A program made the translations under genes and the position numbers. A DNA stretch of 64,000 bases. It comes from Geosiphon pyriformis. Its lineage: Eukaryota; Glomeromycota; Glomeromycetes; Archaeosporales; Geosiphonaceae. Of the stretch, positions 1 through 10,129 are shown piece by piece; the stretch's first letter is position 1; each line of letters opens with the position of its first letter. The stretch is from positions 222,205 through 286,204 of the forward strand of contig JAAOMT010000193.1 of the NCBI GenBank assembly GCA_016748015.1, written 5' to 3'. The notes beneath the pieces were generated by a model. It ran no database searches, was not told the origin of the DNA, and was given only the letters and a program-made list of their open reading frames with translations.

Positions 1-557
1 GTCTATATGGATGGATTTCTTTGTGGTTTGGAAACTGCTAATATAAGAACTGGTACAACTGCTTTTTTTGAAGATATTGGTTTAGATCTAGGTGTTAAGA
101 TTTCTGGTTTAGTGTTTTCAACTATAACAGAGTAGCAAGTTATTGCACTGGCACTTGAGTATATGCTACTTTCCAGTTTGGTTCATCTCTTCTCAGACAA
201 TTAGGCTGTTTTGAATGCTTGGAAATCAGAATTAAGTTTGTTGTGTCTGAATTTTTGAAACCAGTGCTAGATTAAACATCATCATATTGTGAATGTTATT
301 CATGATAGGAATTTAGAAGTCAGCTGACATAAAGTGAAGGAACATTCAAGTATACCAGGCAATAAAGCCACTAATGCATTCATGGAATCAGTTTTCTTCT
401 TTGGTTGATATCTCTTTTATTGGATTAATAAGCATTTCATTAAGGCTGGTAGTGGTATTGTTTTTGGTAATTCTAAACATTTTGTTTATGACATTTTTTA
501 TTCTATTTATTAAGCATGCTGAAAGATTGGCTCTGGTTTTTGGGTTGTAGTGAATGA
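1..557 (+). pseudogene. Relic of LINE ORF2 C-terminal part: RNase H domain
   Basis: Read in one frame, the stretch gives VYMDG, then a glycine-rich strand, then a segment matching the ribonuclease H of the better preserved LINE at 50190-50720 (VYTDGS...STLAELQAVALALE; here FSTITE-stop-QVIALALE). The order D (VYMDG), E (TITE), D (LFSDN), and the later HKVKEHSS and GNSKHFVYDI all align with that copy. RNase H removes the RNA strand during target-primed reverse transcription. Several in-frame TAG/TAA codons sit where Q or W is expected, so it is dead. The relic begins at the window edge and is cut at 557 by the LTR of element 2; its continuation is not found on the far side of the nest. Confidence 0.8.
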
Positions 558-809
558 TGTTACAGGTGATTATTTGGGGTCTCAAATCAAATAACAAATC
601 TGTAACTTGGTGCTAATAACTGATATGATAGTTATGATCTGAAAATTTTGGTTATCTGAAGGCTTTAGTTGGAGTTTTTTGTATAATAGACAGAGGTTCA
701 AATGTAATTCTCTTTTAGTGATGTTTCAAGTGTCAACCTTCAAATTAAGTTGTTTTGTTTTGTCTATTACTTCCCAGAATCACAATTTTATCAATTTTTT
801 TCTTAGCAT
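558..809 (-). repeat. Distal part of the 3' LTR of element 2, split by element 1
   Basis: The plus strand starts TGTTACAGGTGATTATTTGG, the complement of the LTR end ...CTGTAACA. The reverse complement of the whole block aligns with the last 250 bases of the element 1 LTR (1335-1580), including the shared AACAAATCTGTAACTTGGTG stretch. It stops at 809, where element 1 begins, and the alignment resumes at 11613. The target is the LINE relic on the left. The missing 5' half of element 2 prevents finding a second copy of the 4-bp target site ATGA (554-557). Confidence 0.8.
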
Positions 810-1580
810 TGTTACTCATAAAAAAAAACAGATATAGAAAATAGTAGACCAATAGGAGAGTAGTAGTTAGCACATAAGCATATTGCTCAGCAATGTGGAA
901 CAATATTAAAAAATTAGAGCACATTGCTCAAGAAATTATAGCATATTGCTTAAAAATATGAGCAATCTCATAGAACATCAATTATGTATATATAGCAGTA
1001 GCATTAGAAGAAAAAAAAACAGACCTCCCAGTTTAGATTTGATTTAAGCAACTTTTCACATTATAAATATCAATAAATAATTATTCATTATCTTAATTTA
1101 CTCTCTACTATCAACAATTCATGTTGATAGTTGCTAATACTTAACCACACTGGAACAATAGCTCTTAATTATGGTTATTAACAGGATACTAACATGTAAA
1201 TTGCCTTAGTTTATTTCTTATTTTTTTTTTTGTTTTATTTTCTTTGTTGTTTGTTAACTTAATTAAAAAATTTATATGCAGAGGTATTGACATTAGAATA
1301 TAGTACTGGTAAAAGACCCAGGAATAAGAGTAAACACTCAGAATTAAGGATATCTTACCAGGAAAATTACCAGCCATCATGCTGAGAAAAAAATTAACAA
1401 AACTGTGGTTTTGGGAAACTATGAATAAACTATCAATTAAATCTCTGTTTATTATACAAAAAACTCAATCAAAACCTTCAGAAACCATACCTTCAGAAAT
1501 TGCTAACACCAATATATCAATTGAGCACCAAATTATGGGTTTGTTATTTGCCTTGAGACCTCAAATAATTATCTGTAACA
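810..1580 (+). repeat. 5' LTR of element 1
   Basis: Begins TGTTAC and ends GTAACA, a perfect 6-bp terminal inverted repeat. It has the same length as the 3' LTR. U3 contains a repeated motif of the form AGCATATTGCTCA (about 868-980), then a TATA box. An AATAAA at about 1074-1079, downstream of the TATA box, could be the polyadenylation signal. Confidence 0.92.
985..1000 (+). promoter_or_regulatory. Putative TATA box of the element 1 LTR promoter
   Basis: TGTATATATAGCAGTA lies 175 bases into the LTR, just after the U3 repeats. Near-identical sequence occurs at the equivalent place in the 3' LTR (about 11020), in the solo LTR at 7084-7100 and, on the minus strand, in the element 2 LTR (about 12010). 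Conservation among otherwise diverged LTRs supports a core promoter role; no transcript data are available. Confidence 0.6.
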
Positions 1581-1582
1581 TT

Positions 1583-1600
1583 TGGTGCTTCCTGTGAAGT
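1583..1600 (+). promoter_or_regulatory. Primer-binding site of element 1
   Basis: TGGTGCTTCCTGTGAAGT starts two bases after the 5' LTR. The first nine bases are complementary to a tRNA 3' end reading GAAGCACCA, as expected for minus-strand priming. Element 3 has TGGTGCTCTTTG in the same position. I cannot tell which tRNA is the primer. Confidence 0.6.
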
Positions 1601-1645
1601 ATAATCTAACAGAAAACTAGCATTAACAAACAATCATCCAAAACA

Positions 1646-3360
1646 GTGACAGAATTCGAAGAAACAGGGACAAACCACTTGGGATTTGCAAAATCTTTAT
1701 TCCAATACTATCACACCCATCTTGGATTAACAAATAATAGTTGGCCAACAGAATCAGCTTTTAACTGTTATGTCAATGAGAGAATAGTTTATCATTTAGA
1801 AGGCCAAGAAAATCCAGAATCTGTCTTTAACAATTTCTTCAGTGAACTACTACAAAGCACCACCTTCCCACAAAATTACTTATTTGTGCCCCTAATTACA
1901 GAAATAAACAGAGAAATTGAAAAATACACCAAGCAAAGATTTTCTATTACTTTTGCTAACAAAAGAAAAGAAAAATTACAAACATTAGTCAGAACACCAA
2001 AACCAATCCAACTACCCACTTGAAAAAAACAAAAATTTGATTCACCTACTAATCTATCATATTACCACATACTCAGAAGTACTATCAATATAATAAGTGC
2101 AGTTACAACAAATGTGACAATACTACTAAATAGAATCCCATTTCAAAGTAAACAAAAAAAAGCAGAGTTATTAAGAACATACAGCAATTATTTCGAGGAA
2201 TTTAAATTGCAATTTTTAATACCATTAGAAATTCAATCATTATTATCACAACCAGATTTTGAAGCCATTAAACCTTGGAAAATAACTGACTCTGAAGAAA
2301 AAGAAAGTAGTGATCAAGAAATTAGTAAGCAAAACCTGATTTAACAAAATTCAGAAAATCAAATGCCAAATATTTAAACTCCAAAAAATCAGAACAATCT
2401 AAACTCTGACCCAATTAATCAGCAAAATTTACCTCTAATAATTGAGATTAATCTACCATCTATTCTATTAATTGCTGAACAGCAATAACAGTCACAACTG
2501 CTATCTTAACAATAATTCTAACAACAATTACAACAACAACCACAACAACAAATGGCCTATGCTCCAATTGCAAAAATAGAAAAATTTACCAGCAAAGAAA
2601 ATGATGCCCAAGTATGGCTCAACAATATAGAAAAAACCATTACAGCCAATAAATAGAATGATGACAGAGCTCTTTAAGCAATCTCCTATTTTCTCCAAGA
2701 TACTGCTGACTTGTGGTATCAAAGTTTAGCCACCAAACCTCAAACATTTCAGAAATTTAAAATTGCATTCTTGGAATATTTCAGTAATAATAACAGTATT
2801 AATTGCTTAGTTAATGTCTTTACTACAATTAAACCGGGAAAAACTAAAGCAGTTACCACTTACTTGAGATGTTTTTACAGAAACTTACACCAAATTCAAG
2901 TAATCCAAGCTGACTATTTTACAGTATCACAGATTCTGAACCAGTTTATCTATAGTCTGTACAGTAGCCTTCTTTAATGTATATAACCATTACATCTAGC
3001 AACACTCCAAAACACAGTTATACAGGCCAGAGACTTTGAGTCAGCTGAATTAGAGACTAATCATGCCCAAGCTGTAAACCTAGTTATGAATGGATCATCT
3101 AACTAGGATTCCAAATTAAAACAACTTAGTAATTCAATTAATCAGAAATTAGAAAGATACTTAGCTGACAATTGTGCAATTTATTAGCCACTTCAAAGAT
3201 GCAATAATTTCGGAAACATGAATTACTCTCAAAATCAGTCACATCCTTCATTATTACCTAATCAGCTATGGCAGGAAGAGATGCGTATCTACTACAATTG
3301 TGATAAACAAGGCCATTTGAGAATTGACTGCTGTTTCTATAATAATAATTTATGATTAGA
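1646..3360 (+). pseudogene. Element 1 gag (capsid and nucleocapsid), broken
   Basis: The gag precursor forms the virus-like particle. Open pieces lie at 1646-2023, 2114-2344 and 2711-2977. The part at about 2550-3070 has the retrotransposon gag look (KIEKFTSKENDAQVWLNNIE, then ADLWYQSL near 2705-2735). A single zinc knuckle follows at 3293-3331, Y-x2-C-x4-H-x4-C: its first Cys is Tyr (TAC), one G-to-A change from TGC. The segments between the open pieces keep the protein similarity but carry TAG/TAA/TGA stops, most at expected Q or W codons. The first open piece begins with GTG, so the original start is uncertain. Confidence 0.75.
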
Positions 3361-3936
3361 AAGTCAATATCGAAACTCTGATTGACAATTTCAAACTCCG
3401 AATTAATACCCAAATTAAAATCAATACTCACTTCATTATACCCAAATGATGCAACAGCCAATTTATTAACCACTAGTATATTAAGTCCCAATTTATTAAC
3501 CAACAATGCCTGTAATTTATCAGTTGCAGCCACAATCTATCTATTAACCACAGTTCTAAGTACTATATCAGCTGTAACAAATTCAAATATTGCCACAAAA
3601 CTTACCTCAAAATAGAACCCAAAGACAAAAAATGACACAATAAAGCTGGAGATTAGTGATAATAGTCCATTAACCAATCCCCAGTTCTTCAACTCAACCA
3701 TCAGAATTATGTCAATGGAGTTTAGGAACTGGGTATATTCCAAATCCGAGTTTTCAGAACTATTTAAGTCTTCTGATTAACCCAAAAAACGTTTTACCCA
3801 ACAACCAGGAACCCAATCAAAACAAATCACTTACTAGCAACATACCTCCAGTTACTGTCACCAATGACAAATTACTAGCAGCAATTTTCTCATTTGAACT
3901 TAAGGAACTGTCATCTACATCTTTGTTTAGTGGAGC

Positions 3937-4275
3937 CACACTTGAAGAAAAACTGATTACTGCCATATACACTGATGCTAAAGTTGATGACCACTCCATC
4001 AAACTCATATTGGATAGTGGGTCAGCAGACAGCATCATCACATGACAATTCATAGACCAATTAAGTTGCCAAGTTAATTATACTGTTAGCTTTAAAATCA
4101 TAACAGCCAATAGAGCAACCAAAACTCTTATTGGTAAAATAGATAACTTCCTATTTGAAGTCAATAGCATTATAATATCAATCAAGGTATTGGTAATAGA
4201 AGCAACTCAGTACCAAGCACTTGTTGGTAATAACTGGTTGTCCAAAACCAACATGACACTTGATTAGAACATATA
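3937..4275 (+). pseudogene. Element 1 retropepsin (aspartic protease)
   Basis: The frame reads IKLILDSGSADSIIT, with the catalytic DSG at 4013-4021 and a hydrophobic strand before it, as in retroviral-type proteases that cleave the Gag-Pol precursor. About 60 residues later come IISIKVLVIEATQYQALVGN and NWL, matching the second half of the fold (consensus I-x-G-x-D/N-W-L). A TGA follows the DSG motif at SIIT-stop-QFIDQL, where W or R is expected, so the copy is inactive although the catalytic triplet is intact. Confidence 0.8.
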
Positions 4276-4689
4276 AGAGCTCCAATTAAGTCAGAATAGT
4301 CAACACATATGTGTACCAACCACATGTGGCCACTTCAAATCTATTACCATGCCATTAATACTCTTTATTGAGTTTGACAACAAAAAAAAAACCTATCTGA
4401 AAAGCTTACCAAGTATCATGGGCCAATAACAATCACAACAAACTACCACCAATACTATCCTGAGATGACAACAGAAAAAAAAAGCAAAAAGAGAAACTTA
4501 CTGAAAATAATGACCAAACATGGTGGACTAATGACAACAGTACTAAGCTGACACCAATCTAGGAGTGAGAAGAAAATAACAAGAGAAAAGAAAAAGAGAA
4601 AGAAAAAGAGCCAACATCAACTACTACTACTACTTATACCCCATACACTATACTTTACCACAATCATCCAACTATTGCTGACCAAAACT

Positions 4690-5330
4690 GGTATGTGTCA
4701 ATTGTGGCAAGAAATTGTTATTAATAAGTGCATGCTATGGTAACAATAAGGAATACTTAATGGCAACAAAGTTCTATTGCCACTCATGTATCTTGAAACA
4801 GTTTGGAAGACCCAAGAGACAAAAAAAATGGGACAATAAATCTTGCCTAGCATGTGAAACTATTTTGCCTGATAAAAAAATGTGGAATGACATTCTTGGG
4901 CATGGAAAAATATGTGACAAAACATGTCAATATACTATCCTAATAAATGACTAGGTATGCAAAAGAACTCCAATCAATGATGTCTGAAAAAAAGTGTTGT
5001 GATGACTAAAAGGATATCTGCACAACAAACATAAAATCTGGAGAATAGCAAGTGCAAAAGCAGAAGGTGCGATGACCAGTGAACTACTGGAAATCAAAAA
5101 TAACCTCTTAACACTTCCTGAACCCGAATACATCCTAATATTTAATATCTTTGACAACATTAAAAACAATTCCAAAGAATTTTATGAACACTACCAATGA
5201 CTGGCACCCACCAGAAAAGAGCAGAAACAATGCTTAGAAGAAATAAACACTTGACTATGTGACCACTGTTTAATCCCATGTGACTTCCAGTATTGTAATT
5301 AGTGTAACTTCATTTACAATCTATTACCAT
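4690..5330 (+). pseudogene. Two Cys-rich (zinc-binding-like) modules between protease and dUTPase
   Basis: The first module (about 4690-4940, largely the open piece 4715-4954) shows CVNC, then a lone Cys (ISACYG), then CHSC, CLAC and finally ICDKTC, four paired-Cys ligand sets spaced like a multi-zinc treble-clef or RING-like fold. The second (about 5255-5330) reads LCDHC, IPC, YC, then C after a stop: C-x2-C-x3-C-x4-C-x2-C. Between them is a helical, charged region and after them an Asn/Ser-rich acidic stretch. I do not recognise either as a named retroelement domain. They lie in the gap between protease and dUTPase of the polyprotein and could be nucleic-acid- or protein-binding accessory modules; this is inference. 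Confidence 0.55.
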
Positions 5331-5593
5331 GTATGATTTACACAATTTCAGAAGAGAAAGAACCAATCAGCAACTGTATATCAAAATTGGAATCAACTTT
5401 CAATCCCAATTCAAACTTCAACAATAACAATGACAAAAACAACAGTTCCAGCTTTGCTCAATATAACAATAAAGATAACAACAATTTGGACTCCAATTTA
5501 AATCCCAAACAATATATTATCCTTTCTGATTTTTTTAAGGAACAGGAACTCAAATAGTTCAGTAATAATAATGAAGACATCATATCAGAACAA

Positions 5594-6322
5594 GTGCATG
5601 ATACTGATATAGGATTTAATCTGAGATATTTCAGACAGGATGCCATTAAATTAGAACCACACTTGCACATCTGCATTGATCTTAAAATAACACTAGAAAT
5701 TCTAGCAACAACAATAGTTCAATTAACATCAAGGAGTAGTTTAGCGAAAAAAAAAATCAACATTAAAGGAAAAATAATTGACACAAGATATGTAGGAAAT
5801 ATCATTGTAATGCTACAAAATGACTCAAAAAAGACTTATATCATAGAGCCAAATGAAAAAATAGCACAGGCAATATTCCTGCCTCTGGTTAGAATAGCTC
5901 AATTAGTATTAGTAGGAAACAAAAAAAAATTAGGGATTACAACTAAAAGAATACAAGAGTTTAAATCCACGAGTAGAATAAATGTACCTGTTAATATAGC
6001 TGAAGAAAAAATTATTGACAAGAAAGAAATTATCTCCATCCATCAACCAATTTCTATTCCACCATATAACCAGTACATAATAGTTATAGAGAGAAAAGTA
6101 AAAGATCAAGTACAGATTTTTAAAGCAAAGACAACAATTTGTGAATTAGAGAAAATTGGATTAGTCAATCTACACATATCAGCCAAAAACCACAGTCACA
6201 TCAAAATTCCCATTTACAATAACATAGAAAACATTATCAAAATAGCAGAAAGAACTACCATTAGATATTTAACCACCGAAATTGAAAACCAGCTGCCAAA
6301 CACCATTTCAAACTTTCCATAA
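5594..6322 (+). pseudogene. Trimeric-type dUTPase domain inside the gypsy polyprotein
   Basis: dUTPase hydrolyses dUTP to dUMP and keeps uracil out of cDNA. The open frame contains the family motifs in order: motif 1 DTDIGFNLRY (consensus A-G-x-D-L, Asp now Asn), motif 2 SRSSLAKKKI near 5733-5760, motif 3 KIIDTRYVGN near 5770-5800 with the catalytic Asp and the base-stacking Tyr kept, motif 4 EKIAQAIF near 5850-5880, and motif 5 KRIQEFKSTSR near 5947-5980, where the expected R-G-x-x-G-F-G-S-T-G has lost its glycines to K, E, K and S, each reachable by G-to-A changes. About 110 more residues follow, ending before RT. The open piece begins with GTG and is part of a longer precursor. Likely inactive now, but all five motifs make the family assignment strong. 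Confidence 0.85.
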
Positions 6323-6850
6323 CTGTATGGATATGTAGATATCATATTTCAAACAATATATGGATGAGAAAAATATTATCTGCTCTAACCAGAACAATTA
6401 GAACAGATGAACTTGAGAAATCTAGACCCACTACAATGTATACAACTCAAGATATTACTCAATAACTTCAATAATATTTTTGCCAACAAAAACAAATTTG
6501 GCAGAACCAACATAATCTAGCATCAGATAAAGGCTGGAGATGTGATGCCAATTAAACAAAAGAACATACAGAGTACCATCAGCTAGTTATAAGATTATTT
6601 GTCAAGAAATCAATCGGATACTTGACAACAGGCTAATTTAGCCATTAATGAGTTCATGGTCATTACCAGTGGTACTAGTCTAAAAGAAAAATGAAAAAAT
6701 CTGCTTTTATGTGAATTACCAAAAACTGAATGAAGTAATCAAAAGAGATAGCTACCCAACACCAAAAATCCAAGAGCTGTTTAATGCTTTTGGAAGAAAA
6801 AAATGATTTTCAACTTTAGACTTAAACAGTGGTTACTAACAAGTAGCTAT

Positions 6851-7763
6851 TGTTACTCATAGAATAAAGGAAGTATATTATTATTAGCAAGTAGAGATTA
6901 GCCAATCAGAAGTAGATGTAGTAAATATGGAATTCTAAGATTCTTTTCAGAGGAATTACAGGATTCCAGGAATTTCAGGATTCTCCAACAAGGAATTGCA
7001 GGATTCCAAAATTCCAGGATTCCTCTCATCAGGAATCACAGGATTCCTGTCACAAGGAATTGAAGAATTGAGGAATCTTAAATATGTATATATAGCAGTA
7101 GTATTAGATGCAGAAAAGAAAAATTGACACCAAGAATCCTTAGCTTAGTTACCACAATCCTCAAATAAATAATTATTCACTATATCAAATTCATTCTTTA
7201 CTATCAACACTTTATATTGATAGTAACTGATACTTAACTATACTGGAACAATAGCTCTTGATTACAGTTATTGACAGGATACTAACTTGCAAATTGCCTT
7301 GGGTTATTTCTTATTTTCTCTTTTATTTTTTTTTTATTTTCTTTGTTGTCTACTAACTTGATTAAAAAATTTATTCTTAGAGGACTTACAGAAGAATAAA
7401 ACTTACTTAAACAATACTTACTCTTAAAGGACTTACGAAGGAATAAACTTGCTTAAACAATACTTATTCTTGAAAGACTTATAAAGGAACTGACATCAGA
7501 AAACAGCACTGGTATACACTTACAAAGGATATTGTACCAGAAGAATCATCAACCATCAAGCTGAGCAAGCAATCAACAAAACTATGGTTTTAGGAAACTA
7601 CTAATAAACTGTTATCATTGCATTTCTGTTTATTATATAAAGAACTCGATTGGAAAATCTTCAGATAAAATATCTTCATATTATTACCATCAATGCAAAT
7701 AATTTTTAGCACCAAGTTACAGGTTTGTTATTCACTGAACACCCCAAAGAATTACCTGTAACA
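6851..7763 (+). repeat. Solo LTR (913 bp) inserted in the element 1 RT
   Basis: Begins TGTTACTCATAGAATAAAGG and ends ATTACCTGTAACA, the same terminal hexamers as the element 1 LTR. It interrupts the RT between QVAI and LEDKEKM. The flanking tetramers are CTAT (6847-6850) and CCAT (7764-7767), a target duplication with one C/T change. The middle and 3' half match the element 1 LTR (TATATATAGCAGTAGTATTAG; ...ACTGGAACAATAGCTCTTGA), but U3 (about 6930-7080) carries copies of GGAATT/GGATTCC-like motifs instead of the AGCATATTGCTC type. No internal region remains, as after recombination between two LTRs. Confidence 0.88.
7371..7490 (+). repeat. Tandem repeat, about 47-bp unit, 2.6 copies, in the solo LTR
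   Basis: Units start TTATTCTTAGAGGACTTACA, TTACTCTTAAAGGACTTACG and TTATTCTTGAAAGACTTATA, each of the first two ending in TTAAACAATAC. Unit lengths are about 47 and 46 bases. The element 1 LTR has only one corresponding stretch, so the repeat explains part of the length difference between the two LTR types. Confidence 0.75.
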
Positions 7764-8289
7764 CCATTAAACTGGAAGATAAAGAGAAAATGGCTTTTAC
7801 AACTTAAAAAAGAAATTTTGAATTTGAAGTAATGCTATTTGGCTTGATGAATGCTTTAGTCATATTTCAATGGCTTATGAAAATTGTCTATACTGGACTG
7901 CTATGAAAATTAGTAATCATATACTTAGATAACACCAATGTGTTCTCAAAAACATTTGATAATTATCTGCATTATCTCTAACAAGTATTTAAAAGATTCA
8001 GATGAGCAAGATTGAAATTAAATGCAAACAAATGCTTCTTTGGCAAAACAGAACTTAAGTTTTTGGGACATGTTTGAACAAAAATGATATCAAAATGGAT
8101 TCAGATAAGATTGAGATTGTTTAGAACTTTCCAGTACCAAATAATTTCACAAAATTAAGAGCATTCTTGGGATTTGCTAGATATTACTGCCAATTTATCA
8201 AAGACTTTTCTAAAATAACTCAACCACTATATCAACTCCAAACAAAGAACACCAAATACAAATAGACTGAAACTTAGTAAGAAGCTTTT

Positions 8290-8720
8290 AATATGCTGAA
8301 AAGAAAACTTATTCAAGCTTCAGTACTAATCTATTTGAATTATAGCAAGCCATTTATAATCACAACTGATGCATTTGGTCAAACATTAGGAACAGTACTA
8401 TCTCAGAAAGAACTGGATGGAAGAGAACACCCAGTAGCTTATGCTAGTAGAAGCTTAAGTCCAGCTGAAAAGAACTATAGAACTCCAGCACTAGAACACT
8501 TAGCTATTTATTGGGCTGTCACCAAATAGAAAAAATACTAGAGTCAAAAGTTTAATGTATACACTAATCACAAAAGATTGACTTTAATCCAAAAGCAAGA
8601 ATTTGAAGACAATTGCTATGGCAGATAGAAAATAGAACTTTCACCATTTAATTATACAGTACATTACAAAAAAGGAAAAGAAAATAAAAATGTCAACAAA
8701 TTGTCATGAATAAAACAAAT
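8290..8720 (+). pseudogene. Element 1 Ty3-type RNase H
   Basis: The open piece 8293-8529 reads FIITTDAFGQTLGTVLSQ (first catalytic Asp in TDA), then HPVAYASRSLSPAEKNY and ALEHLAIYWAVTK (the E helix, normally LEALAIVWA), the standard RNase H that follows RT in Ty3/gypsy elements. A TAG replaces an expected Trp after VTK, and the remainder (FNVYTNHK, normally F-x-V-x-T-D-H: Asp now Asn) continues in the same frame to the NVNKLS stretch near 8690. Confidence 0.85.
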
Positions 8721-8974
8721 CTAAAAACATTTTAACTCAAAAATATAACAAAAGATGAATATATAAAAATACTAACAACTCTAACATTATATAAATACTC
8801 AATTGTTCAAAAAGAAATTATTTCAAAAGAAAAAAAACAACATAAAACAGCAATCAAAATATTTTATCAACCATCAAAATATACTTTACTAAAAAAACAA
8901 AAAAAATCCAGATCAACCAACCAGAGTAATTACAGAATCAAAGAAAGAGACAATATTATTTAACAAACACTTAG

Positions 8975-9990
8975 ATCTAATAGCAGGATATTTTCACAAA
9001 GAAGCAATCATAGAAAGAATCAGAAAAAGATACTATTGGCCATTAATGTATCTGAACATTATCTAATATGTTCAAAATTGTGATGCTTGTCAAAGAAGAG
9101 ATGAGACAAAATCTAATAAACCATTGAAACCAATTAAAATGGAACAACCATTTGATTGTATTAGAATTGACTTAGTTGGATCATTAACAATCACCAACAG
9201 AGGCAACAGATATATTATAATAGTCATAGATTATTCCACAAAATGGCCAAAAGCAAAAGCCATTCAAAGAGCAGATACAGAATCCATTGCCAAATTCATT
9301 TATCAAGATTTGATTTGTTGACACAGATGTCCAAAAAAACTACTATTAGATCAAGAAACTTACTTTGTGAATAGAACATTGACAGAATTAAGTCAAAGAT
9401 TTGGGATAAAAAGACCATTATCATCACTATACTATCCATAAACAAATATGTTAGTTAAAAAATTTAACAGAACATTGTGTGAAGCAATAGCCAAAATCAG
9501 CCAAAAAAACCAGAACAAATAGGATTTGTTTATACCATTAATATTATTTGCTTACTAGACAATAAAACAAGACACTACACAAGCAACATCATTTGAATTG
9601 GTATACAATAGAACAGCAATATTACCAGTTGAAATAGAAGTTAAAACATATTTAACAGAATCAATAACAAAAAAAAATTTCCAAAGAACATTGTTGAAAA
9701 GAACATATAACTTAATAGAGATATTGGAAAACAAATAGCAAAAAACAGCTGATAATATTCAAAAATCACACAAAAAACAAAAAGAAAAACATGATAACCA
9801 ACTACCAGATAAATGAGTTGAATTCAGGATTGAAGACAAAGTACTTTTATATTGTACCAAAGTAGAAAAACAATGGAGTGGAAAATTTGACCCCAAATAG
9901 GATAGACCATTTTACATAGAAAAAATTCTAGAAAATAAAGCTTATAAATTAAGATAAAACAACAAAATTTTAGCCAAAGCAGCACATAGT
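8975..9990 (+). pseudogene. Element 1 integrase (zinc finger, DDE core, C-terminal domain)
   Basis: The N-terminal H2C2 finger is seen as YFHKEAIIERIRKRYYWP followed by NCDACQRR (8990-9100); the first His is missing. The core gives IRIDLVGSL (first Asp, near 9165), LLLDQETYFVN (second Asp, near 9345) and LVKKFNRTLCEAI (near 9450), where the family has V-E-R-F-N: the catalytic Glu is now Lys, one G-to-A step. The C-terminal part EDKVLLYCTKVEKQWSGKFD (about 9835-9890) matches the G-D-x-V-L-x-x-W-x-G-K-x-x-x-x-W motif. Integrase inserts the cDNA into the genome. Several TAG/TAA codons interrupt it. Confidence 0.87.
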
Positions 9991-10129
9991 GATCAACTGA
10001 AATCATACTACTATATAGTGTTATCATCCACCAGTAATATTCCACAATTAAGAGTACAAAAAATACTAATCCAACCAGATGAGATTCCACAAGATCTAGA
10101 ACCAATCATAATAATTGAACCAAACATGT

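Larger units (their letters stand above)
6390..8280 (+). pseudogene. Element 1 reverse transcriptase, split by a solo LTR
   Basis: Upstream part: NKNKFGR..., the TLDLNSGY strand (about 6815-6840) and QVAI up to 6850. After the solo LTR the same domain resumes at 7764 with LEDKEKMAFTT, then FEFEVMLFGLMNA, and the active site at 7922-7933, which reads YLDN instead of YLDD (second Asp to Asn, GAC to AAC). Then LKFLGH and LRAFLGFARYYCQFI (about 8150-8200) mark the thumb. Numerous TAG/TAA/TGA codons interrupt the frame. This is the Ty3-type polymerase that copies the genomic RNA; it is dead by the active-site change, stops and insertion. Confidence 0.85.
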
